64,000 nt of DNA from Paenibacillus ihuae (GTDB lineage Bacteria > Bacillota > Bacilli > Paenibacillales > Paenibacillaceae). The stretch is taken from positions 72,245 through 136,244 of the forward strand of contig NZ_LN831205.1 of the NCBI RefSeq assembly GCF_001368795.1. Reading direction: 5' to 3'. A program made the position numbers and the translations under genes. The notes below the pieces were generated by a model. It had not been told where the DNA came from. It searched no databases and saw only the letters and a list, made by a program, of their open reading frames with translations. Position 1 is the first letter of the stretch. Each line of letters opens with the position of its first letter. Of the stretch, positions 36,569 through 44,141 are shown piece by piece.

Positions 36569-39500
36569 ATGGAGGGGCCAACATTGTCATTAGCATCTGT
36601 TTTTTCTTTGGTTTTTTTTATTGCGTTTGCTATTTATTTCATTTTGGGACTATATACTTTGTCCATCAACGCTAAAAACAGGTTAAATAGGGTCTTTTCA
36701 CTGATTTTTCTAACCCTTTCCGTATGGGCATTTGGTTTCTCTATCTCTAATTCAGCTCCGGACTATGAGACGGCGATTTTTTGGCGCCGGTTGACTTCGC
36801 TAGGTTGGGGAACCGTTTATAGCCTACTGCTGCATTCTTGTCTCATTCTGACGGAGAGAAATACAATACTGAAAAGCAAATGGCTTTATGTGCTGCTGTA
36901 CCTTCCAGCGGTGGTGAATGTTATTGTTTTTGGTTATAGTGATACAGCCAGCAGGCAGTACAATCTAATGAATACTCCAATGGGTTGGGCTAATGTTTCA
37001 ACGAACGGCTGGGAAAATATTTATTTCAACTTGTATTACGTAAGTTTTATCCTGGCAGTATTATTGCTGCTCTGGAATTGGGGAAGAAAGACGGAAGACC
37101 CGGTAAAGAAAAAGCTGGCTTATCTGTTTATGTCTTCATGTGCCATAGCCTCGATATTAGCAACCCTGACAGATGTGATTGTTAACGCCTATACAACATT
37201 TAAATTCATCCAAATGGCACCTTTTATTCTGCTTCTGCCTACTACAGCTATCTTCTATGCCATTAAACGGTATGGGCTAATGAGTATGGAGAAGAGTGAC
37301 CGGGCGGAGCCGGGGAAAATATTGAGTGAAGTCAACTTGGACAGATTTATAAAAATCATGTCCTTTGTGTCCATCATTGGTGGCATGTTAAATTTCGCGG
37401 CACAGTATTTTTTCAATCAGAAAGCTCCCCATCTCCACGCTGTTTTATTATTCAGTTTTTTCTTTTTTGCTATAGGGGCGTTATTGACGATTATTAGAAT
37501 TCTACCGATTAAAGCAGATTTTAAAGAATATTTCTTCATTCTTATCATGCTTGCGTCCATCCTCCTGATCGCGGTCAACTTCATGAATTCTTCCAGTATT
37601 ACCGTATGGGCGGCACCCTTCATTATTGTGATGCTGTCGGTTCTGTTCAACAAGCGGCTGATGATCTTTTGGATAGGTATTTCAATTCTGACTACACAAA
37701 TATTTATTTGGGTGAAAGTACCGAGTGCAATGGTCCCGGTTGATGGTTCGGATCATCTTGCAAGGATTGGGATCTTAAGCATCACTCTTTGGCTGGCCTA
37801 TTTTGTCAACCGGGTCTACCTCCAGCGTCTAGAGGAAAATGAAGCACAAATCAGGTTTCAGAAGATGGTTTCTCAAATTTCCGGTGATTTTGTTAAGGTT
37901 ACCGAATCCAACCTGGATGAGAAAATCTATGAACTGTTAGAGCTGAGCGGAAGGCACTTTCAGGTAGACCGGACTTTTTTCGTTCATTTAACTGAACAAC
38001 AACAAACCTTTGAATGGTGCAACGAAGGCGTTGAATCCGCGATAGACATGATTCCTAAGCTGACCCGCGATACATTCCCATGGTGGATGAACGAGATGTT
38101 AAACAGTGACCTGGTAAATGTAATAGACGTGGAGATGCTGCCGCCAGAAGCCAGAGAAGAAATAGAGATGTTCAAGTCTCATCAGATGAAGTCGCTGATC
38201 TCCATTACGGTAAGAAATAAAGGCGACATTATGGGGATTCTGTTCTTCGCATCCGTCAAGGCGGTGAAATCCTTAGGGGTAAATCATCAGGAGCTGCTGA
38301 GAATCCTGGCCAACTTATTGACAGATGCGCTTGTAAAAGTGGAGGCTGAAAAAGAGATCAGTTACATGGCGTATTATGACGCTTTGACAGGATTTCCTAA
38401 CCATGCCTTGTTTAAAAAACAGCTGGAACAGGCGATCCGTCTAGCCAGGGGAACCGGCAAGCTCATTGGTGTGCTTTTCATTGATCTGGATTCTTTCAAA
38501 TCCGTGAATGACACTATAGGCCACCTGGGCGGAGATGAGATGCTGCAACAAGTGGCAGCCAGACTATCCGGTTGTTTGCGGGAACATGATATGGTGTCAC
38601 GTTTTGGCGGAGATGAATTTTTGATCAAGCTTACTGGAATAGACCGGGTAGAGGACGTTAGGAAGATTGCCGGAGAAATGATGAGGTCGATCATTCAGCC
38701 CGTGATTGTCAAAGGCCAGGAGTTTTTCATAACCGCCAGTGCAGGGATTGCAGTATATCCAGCAGACGGTGAAAGTACAGAGGAATTGATTAAGAATGCC
38801 GATCTGGCGATGTACGCCTCGAAGGAAAAGGGAAAGAACCAGTACACCTTATGCTCACCAGCGATGAAAGAAGAGGTGCTCCAAAAAACGCTACTGACAA
38901 ACAGCCTCTACAGGGCACTGGAAAGAAATGAATTCATGCTGCACTACCAGCCGCAAGTGAGTGTTTCAACCCGGGAAATCGTGGGGCTTGAGGCCTTGAT
39001 CCGTTGGAATAACCCGGAGTTAGGCATGATATCACCGGCTACCTTTATCCCCCTGGCAGAGCAGACCGGGCTGATTATCCCGATTGGCCGGTGGGTTCTC
39101 GAGACAGCATGCCGGCAGATTAAAGAGTGGCAGGTGATGGGGCTACCACCCATACGCATGGCAGTGAACCTATCGGTTGTACAGTTCCAGGAGCGGAATC
39201 TGCTCAGCCTTGTTGGCGGCATACTAAATGAAACGGGCCTCGAAGCCAAATATCTTGAGTTGGAAATCACTGAAAGTGCTGCAGCTGACGGGGAGGACGA
39301 GATTGTCCATGTGCTTCATGAGTTGAAGGCGCTGGGAGTGAACATTTCCATTGATGATTTCGGGTCCGGATACTCCTCCTTAAGCCGATTAAAGACATTG
39401 CCTGTAGACCGGATCAAAATTGACATGCAGTTTGTACGCGGTATTTCCACAGGGAATAAGGATGAAGCCATAGCTAAGACGATCATTCAGCTCGCCAAAA

Positions 39501-39649
39501 ACTTAGAGCTTCAGGTAATTGCCGAAGGGGTGGAAACCGCACCGCAGTTTGAGTTCTTTAAGGAATATAAATGCGATGAGATCCAAGGGTATTACTTCTA
39601 TAAACCTATGCCAGCGTCAGAGGTAGAGGGGATTTTGATAAAGAAATAA
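36569..39649 (+). CDS. Membrane GGDEF-EAL protein (c-di-GMP turnover)
   Basis: 1026 residues. About seven N-terminal membrane helices of the histidine-kinase-N 7TM type (residues 8-230) are followed by a second membrane block (about 255-415), a GAF-like domain (about 430-590), GGDEF (near 678, intact, with an REHD inhibitory RxxD site) and EAL (from about 785). EAL residues are intact: EALIRW (807), ELEITES, IDDFGSGYSSL and IAEGVET, so phosphodiesterase activity is possible. Bifunctional or conditionally switched. Its own promoter follows the upstream terminator. It probably opposes or tunes the neighbouring cyclase. Confidence 0.92.
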   Translation: MEGPTLSLASVFSLVFFIAFAIYFILGLYTLSINAKNRLNRVFSLIFLTLSVWAFGFSISNSAPDYETAIFWRRLTSLGWGTVYSLLLHSCLILTERNTILKSKWLYVLLYLPAVVNVIVFGYSDTASRQYNLMNTPMGWANVSTNGWENIYFNLYYVSFILAVLLLLWNWGRKTEDPVKKKLAYLFMSSCAIASILATLTDVIVNAYTTFKFIQMAPFILLLPTTAIFYAIKRYGLMSMEKSDRAEPGKILSEVNLDRFIKIMSFVSIIGGMLNFAAQYFFNQKAPHLHAVLLFSFFFFAIGALLTIIRILPIKADFKEYFFILIMLASILLIAVNFMNSSSITVWAAPFIIVMLSVLFNKRLMIFWIGISILTTQIFIWVKVPSAMVPVDGSDHLARIGILSITLWLAYFVNRVYLQRLEENEAQIRFQKMVSQISGDFVKVTESNLDEKIYELLELSGRHFQVDRTFFVHLTEQQQTFEWCNEGVESAIDMIPKLTRDTFPWWMNEMLNSDLVNVIDVEMLPPEAREEIEMFKSHQMKSLISITVRNKGDIMGILFFASVKAVKSLGVNHQELLRILANLLTDALVKVEAEKEISYMAYYDALTGFPNHALFKKQLEQAIRLARGTGKLIGVLFIDLDSFKSVNDTIGHLGGDEMLQQVAARLSGCLREHDMVSRFGGDEFLIKLTGIDRVEDVRKIAGEMMRSIIQPVIVKGQEFFITASAGIAVYPADGESTEELIKNADLAMYASKEKGKNQYTLCSPAMKEEVLQKTLLTNSLYRALERNEFMLHYQPQVSVSTREIVGLEALIRWNNPELGMISPATFIPLAEQTGLIIPIGRWVLETACRQIKEWQVMGLPPIRMAVNLSVVQFQERNLLSLVGGILNETGLEAKYLELEITESAAADGEDEIVHVLHELKALGVNISIDDFGSGYSSLSRLKTLPVDRIKIDMQFVRGISTGNKDEAIAKTIIQLAKNLELQVIAEGVETAPQFEFFKEYKCDEIQGYYFYKPMPASEVEGILIKK

Positions 39650-39652
39650 TAA

Positions 39653-39682
39653 AGAGGGGCTTAGGCCCCTCTGTTTTCTTTT
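39653..39682 (+). terminator. Terminator after the GGDEF-EAL gene
   Basis: AGAGGGGC-TTA-GGCCCCTCT followed by GTTTTCTTTT. Confidence 0.85.
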
Positions 39683-39714
39683 GCCTAGGCTTGACGATTC
39701 AGCCACTCTGAACA

Positions 39715-39930
39715 TTACCCCAATTCATATGCCGTACCCTTTTCAAAATTCTCATTTACAAAGCTTATCCACCAATCAACGGTTTGTCTTGGATAAGGGT
39801 GGGGGAGCATAATCGTTGTCTCTGCGATTTGACGTTGACTTACTACCTGGAAAATAGATTCTGCGTCCTCTTTTTTGTAACGTCTCAACAGGAGCCTGTT
39901 TGTTTCTAAAACTACTTGTTTAGCATCCCC
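39715..39930 (-). pseudogene. Remnant of a GNAT N-acetyltransferase
   Basis: On the minus strand the frame reads ETNRLLLRRYKKEDAESIF and continues through MLPHPYPRQTVDWWI to a stop at 39715-39717. This is the N-terminal third of a RimJ/RimL-type acetyltransferase (normally about 170 residues). It has no clear start codon or ribosome binding site, and the acetyl-CoA-binding part is missing, so it is a dead fragment. Confidence 0.75.
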
Positions 39931-40094
39931 ATGTACATCAATCCTTTCAAAAATAGAAGTAACCCAAGGCAGTTTCTATCTGAATATACAATATAACACG
40001 ATGAATATCATGAAGTATCCCGGCTCCTACAACAGCTGAGTAGTTAGACGATTAACTTCGGCACTCTCCTAAACCGGAGAAAGGCTCCCTGGTG

Positions 40095-40128
40095 AATACC
40101 CGTAGCGATCTGCTATGGGTATTTTTTA
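40095..40128 (+). terminator. Orphan terminator hairpin upstream of the DUF4317 gene
   Basis: AATACCCGTAGC-GATCT-GCTATGGGTATT (12-bp stem) followed by TTTT. No gene precedes it on this strand between 39650 and 40094, so it may end a short RNA or act as a leader attenuator for the gene at 40212. A weak CAATATAAC box at about 39990 could be its promoter. Confidence 0.55.
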
Positions 40129-40211
40129 CGCTGCAAGATACTTAGAAAAATTCGTCCCCATCCTTTATACTGGATAGAGTCATAACTTATTGAAGGAGCC
40201 CCGAATCCATT

Positions 40212-41378
40212 ATGAATAAAAAAGAAGTAGCGCACATACGCAAGCAGTTTAAGCTGGATCATGATTTGCTGAGCCTATACGATATCCTTAACGTCTATAT
40301 TATGAAGGACAGCAGCGAGGTTTATCATTGGGAGCGCCTGCCGTTTGGTATGGTGGATAGAGAGAAGCAGGAGCTCTATATGGGCAACTTCAAAAAACTG
40401 CTGACCGGAGAGCTTGACCATAAGCTGTTTGAGCTGAAGTTTCAGGAGGAAGCTGAGGAGCCGACAAAGGTCATGCTTCACCAAGGCCTGGTGACAGGTG
40501 ATCCGGAGGAATGGCAGGACCTGATGCTGATGCTGGTCGATAAGATGCTGGCCGATACCAAATATGAGAAGGACACGGTGATTACCTTCGTCCGCGGGCA
40601 GTATCACCGGCCGACTAAGGCCAGAAATGATGAAGCGGAAGAGAGTGAGAAGAACGAGACATTTGCGCATCAATTTATCCTGTGCAGCGTGAATTCTACG
40701 GAACAGCAGCGTAAAAACCTCATGTTCGATTATGTAGAGCGGGAGTTCAAGTATAATGTCATCGTCGATCCGATTGTTAAGCTCAGCTCCCCGGAGCAGG
40801 GATTCTTTTATCCAAGTGTGACGGACAACTATTCGGATGTGAACCGCATCCTATATTGTACGGGAAAATCTAATTTTCCGGATCCGCACTTCATTGAGCA
40901 GGTCTTGAATGCAGAGACCTCAGTGACTGCGCTGGAAGAGCGGGCCTACTTCGAGGACATCGTGAAGGAATTGGCAGGCGAACAGCTCGATACGACGACC
41001 ATTGCCCAGGTGTATGAGCAGATCCAGCAGGTTATCGAAGATGCCGCAGGAGAGGAAGAGCCGCCTACGCTGGATTTCAAGGATGTGGAACGCGTCCTTA
41101 AGGTGAGCGGCGTAGAGAACGTGACTGCAGAGAAGGTGGAGCTGGCGTTCGAAACGATCATCGACGACAGGAACTACGAAATGAAGGCAAGCAGCGTGAT
41201 TCCGAAATTTACGACCAAGTCGATTAAGATCGAGACCAAGGTGGCGACCATTTCCGTCAGCCCGCAGGATCTAAGGTATTTGAAGCAGGTGAACTATCAG
41301 GGGAAACGCTGCATCATGATCGAGGTTGACGAGGATGTTGTGATCGAGGGCTTTACGCTAAGTACGGAAATTTTGTAG
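40212..41378 (+). CDS. DUF4317 family protein
   Basis: 388 residues, starting MNKKEVAHIRKQFKLDHD, the standard opening of DUF4317 proteins of Firmicutes. Start ATG with GAAGGAGCCCCGAATCC upstream. Soluble, rich in acidic residues, no membrane segment or signal. Function is unknown in the family. It is monocistronic with a strong terminator behind it. Confidence 0.85.
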   Translation: MNKKEVAHIRKQFKLDHDLLSLYDILNVYIMKDSSEVYHWERLPFGMVDREKQELYMGNFKKLLTGELDHKLFELKFQEEAEEPTKVMLHQGLVTGDPEEWQDLMLMLVDKMLADTKYEKDTVITFVRGQYHRPTKARNDEAEESEKNETFAHQFILCSVNSTEQQRKNLMFDYVEREFKYNVIVDPIVKLSSPEQGFFYPSVTDNYSDVNRILYCTGKSNFPDPHFIEQVLNAETSVTALEERAYFEDIVKELAGEQLDTTTIAQVYEQIQQVIEDAAGEEEPPTLDFKDVERVLKVSGVENVTAEKVELAFETIIDDRNYEMKASSVIPKFTTKSIKIETKVATISVSPQDLRYLKQVNYQGKRCIMIEVDEDVVIEGFTLSTEIL

Positions 41379-41398
41379 TACATTTTCATAAAATCATT

Positions 41399-41447
41399 AA
41401 CCCCCACTGTTATTGCGATAAACGCAATACCATGGGGGTTCTTTTTT
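41399..41447 (+). terminator. Terminator after the DUF4317 gene
   Basis: AACCCCCA/TGGGGGTT outer stem with an inner TATTGCG/CGCAATA stem, followed by CTTTTTT. The 41379-41738 gap holds this and the AraC-gene terminator only. Confidence 0.85.
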
Positions 41448-41673
41448 GATCGAATCCAAGTATTTCCCAAAAGGGATAAGTTTCTAATATGAGTGTGTTT
41501 ATTTTTTGCTAGAATGGATGTAACTATCTAGGGTTTGGGAAATGAATAAGGAGAGGGATACGGGCATTGTGGATGATAATTTGGCGGGCTGCCTGGTATA
41601 GTGAATATCGGGAAGATCGCCAGGCACAATGATCACTGAGAGGGACATTATAAATTAGATAATAGGTAAATTG

Positions 41674-41713
41674 CAAAGATACGCTTCGGGATTTTCCCCG
41701 GAGCGTATCTTTG
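41674..41713 (-). terminator. Terminator of the AraC-type regulator gene
   Basis: CAAAGATACGCTTCGGG and CCCCGGAGCGTATCTTTG form a 17-bp near-perfect stem 25 bases after the minus-strand stop. Confidence 0.7.
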
Positions 41714-41738
41714 TGTCCATTCACAATCCCCCCGCTCC

Positions 41739-42680
41739 TCACACCCAACCCGTGAACTCCAAGATCGATGCCTTCGCCGATTGCGCTTCGGATTGCGCCC
41801 CTTTACGCCATTCCTTGGGCGATGTGCCCATAAGCCGGGAGAAGCAGCGGTTGAAGCTGGAGATGGAATGAAAGCCTGCCTGCTCGGAGATCGAAAGGAT
41901 GGAAGCATCCGTGCTTTTCAGCTGCTTGCAGGCCTCCTCAATGCGGGTGCTGCTCAGGAAATCGAGGGGGGCCGTGCCCATGATTTCATGGAATTTTCTG
42001 CGGAAATGGGTGGTGCTTAAGTGGCATAGCTCGGCCAGGTAATCGATGGTGATGGGGGTCATGTAGTTTTTGGTGATATACTCCAGCGCCGGAGAGATGA
42101 CAAAATCCCCTTTTAGATGATGCTCGGTATCTTGTTCAGTCAGCGTTTCATTCGTGGAATGGATTCTAAGGAGCTCGATGTAGAGAGACAGCAATAAGCC
42201 GTAGGCGCTTTCCTGATAGTATGGATTCTGCTGCTTCAGCTCCTCTACGACCGATGTGGCAAGAGAATGGACCTTGGGATATTGCTCCTTGTTCAGAATA
42301 CAGTTCTTCCCCTGTATCCGCCACAGGTTCGGCTCGAAGCTGCTGTAGGCGCTTTTAAGAGAGGGTTGAAACAGCTCCTCCGGCGAGAAAAAAAGATAGG
42401 ACCACAGACTGGCGGTACCGGGCGAGCTGTACGTGGTATGGGGAAGATATCTGGGGAGAATCGTGACATCTCCGGCTTTAAAAGGGACGGCTTCACCCTT
42501 GATCTCCATAATCCCGCCATCTGAGTAACAAATGCCAATCTCCAAATGGTTATGGAAATGCAGATGCTCGCTTTTGATATCGGAAATCCTCCAGCGCTCC
42601 CCGCTTAACAGCAGGACAGGGAAGTTGATTGGCAGGCTGTAGTGGCGGTACTCGATAACGGGTTTCTTTTTTCTGGGCAT
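41739..42680 (-). CDS. AraC family transcriptional regulator
   Basis: 313 residues. N-terminal cupin-like sensing domain (about 20-140; HLHFHNHLEIGICYSDGG is the metal/ligand-type His cluster) and C-terminal double helix-turn-helix (about 200-300; second helix region SISEQAGFHSISSFNRCFSRLMGTSPKEWR). This layout fits sugar-responsive activators. It is divergent from the GH105-GH112 operon 430 bases away, with a repeat element between, so it is a good candidate regulator of those genes. Confidence 0.9.
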   Translation of the reverse strand: MPRKKKPVIEYRHYSLPINFPVLLLSGERWRISDIKSEHLHFHNHLEIGICYSDGGIMEIKGEAVPFKAGDVTILPRYLPHTTYSSPGTASLWSYLFFSPEELFQPSLKSAYSSFEPNLWRIQGKNCILNKEQYPKVHSLATSVVEELKQQNPYYQESAYGLLLSLYIELLRIHSTNETLTEQDTEHHLKGDFVISPALEYITKNYMTPITIDYLAELCHLSTTHFRRKFHEIMGTAPLDFLSSTRIEEACKQLKSTDASILSISEQAGFHSISSFNRCFSRLMGTSPKEWRKGAQSEAQSAKASILEFTGWV

Positions 42681-42776
42681 ATTTCATCTCCCGTTCTCAT
42701 TACGTTAATTAGAATTGCTTTACAGGTAATGGACAAAAAGTTCTCTTATTTATATTGTGTATGAAATTATACCTTT

Positions 42777-42932
42777 AGGGAAAAGTGGCGGAGGGGAATT
42801 TTGGAACTGTAGGAGCGTAGCGTCCGCCTTTGTCTTCGGATTTCAACCGCCAATGGCGATTTAAATCAAGAAATCTGAAGACAACAGCGGCCGGAAGTCC
42901 AAACATTCTCTGTAGTCACGGCCCATCCCAAA
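42777..42932 (+). repeat. Interspersed structured repeat, copy B
   Basis: 156 bases matching 29791-29983 apart from one roughly 42-base block absent here. The stem GTCTTCGGATTTC/GAAATCTGAAGAC is kept. The T-G pair of copy A is a C-G pair here, and the inner hairpin changes to CGCC-AAT-GGCG. It lies between the AraC gene and the GH105 operon, just downstream of the AraC promoter region. Confidence 0.85.
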
Positions 42933-43109
42933 AGAGTTAGTACTATTTACTTTTATAAGGATAAATAGTCGAAATTGCGCAGTTTTGCTGCGAATGTGCC
43001 TAGATGTATACCATTATACTGCTTACAATAGAAACTATAAAGCGTTTACAATAAGACGGACGGCTCTCAATCGCCTTTGGGGGCGTGTGCGGACGAGAGG
43101 GGAATAGGA

Positions 43110-44129
43110 ATGCTTCAATTGGATTATGACAGAGAACAGATTTTAAAGGTAATTGACAAGGTCACCCGCAAAACATTGGCTATGGACTTAACATGGGACT
43201 GGCCTTGCGGGGTGGCTTATTATGGGGTCTCAAGAGCTTATAAGACTACAGGAAATAAAGATTATCTGAATATGCTTATCCAGTGGGCGGATGAATATAT
43301 CGAGCTGGGCGTGCCGGACTGGACGGTCAACACCTGTGCCATGGGCCATATGCTAATCACGTTGTACGAAGAGACCGGCAACCAGAAATATTGGGATATT
43401 GTGATGAGCAAGGTGGATTATCTCCAGAATCATGCGCTGAGGTTCGGAGACAATGTGCTCCAGCATACGGTATCCGTGGCCAATGATTTTCCGGAGCAGG
43501 CTTGGGCGGATACGCTGTTTATGGCGGCCTTTTTCCTGCTGCGTGTCGGAAGCAAGCTGAATGATCAGGCGATGATCAAGGATGCCTTGAATCAGTATTA
43601 CTGGCATATCAAATACCTGCAGGACCCTAGCACCGGCTTCTGGTTCCACGGCTACAATAATGTGAAGCAGGATCATATGTCCGGATTGTACTGGGGCCGA
43701 GCAAATGCCTGGGGCGCTTATACTATGTCGCAGGTAAAACCGCTGCTGAAGGACTGGTATCTGTATCCGCAGTGTATGGATGTGGAGTGTTCGCTGCGTG
43801 ATCAGCTGGCGGCGCTGAAGCTTGTGCAGACAGAGAACGGCCTTTGGCGGACAGTACTGGATGACGAGGAATCTTATGAAGAGGTATCTGCCTCCTGCGG
43901 GATTGCCGCAGCGATGATCAATAACGGTAATCCGCTGCATACCAAATATGTGCAAAAAGCGCTAAAGGGCATCCTGGAGAATATCAGCGAAGATGGACGG
44001 GTGCTGGGTGTGTCGGGCGGAACAGCCGTGATGAAGGACCGCGAAGGGTACCGCAATATTCCTAAAGACTGGATTCAGGGCTGGGGACAAGGCTTAGCAC
44101 TTGCTTTCTTGTCCGACATGATTAAATAG
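43110..44129 (+). CDS. Unsaturated rhamnogalacturonyl hydrolase, GH105 (YteR-like)
   Basis: 339 residues from ATG 43110, with GAGAGGGG at 43095-43102. An upstream in-frame TTG at 43077 is less likely. The alpha/alpha-barrel pattern is seen as repeated hydrophobic helices, with WDWPCGVAYYGV at the start, catalytic Asp in WADTLFMAAFFLL (near 133) and GLYWGRANAW later. No signal peptide, so it acts in the cytoplasm on imported disaccharides, releasing the 4,5-unsaturated galacturonate made by rhamnogalacturonan lyases from rhamnose. It is followed after 12 bases by the GH112 gene. Confidence 0.9.
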   Translation: MLQLDYDREQILKVIDKVTRKTLAMDLTWDWPCGVAYYGVSRAYKTTGNKDYLNMLIQWADEYIELGVPDWTVNTCAMGHMLITLYEETGNQKYWDIVMSKVDYLQNHALRFGDNVLQHTVSVANDFPEQAWADTLFMAAFFLLRVGSKLNDQAMIKDALNQYYWHIKYLQDPSTGFWFHGYNNVKQDHMSGLYWGRANAWGAYTMSQVKPLLKDWYLYPQCMDVECSLRDQLAALKLVQTENGLWRTVLDDEESYEEVSASCGIAAAMINNGNPLHTKYVQKALKGILENISEDGRVLGVSGGTAVMKDREGYRNIPKDWIQGWGQGLALAFLSDMIK

Positions 44130-44141
44130 GAGGGGAACAAG

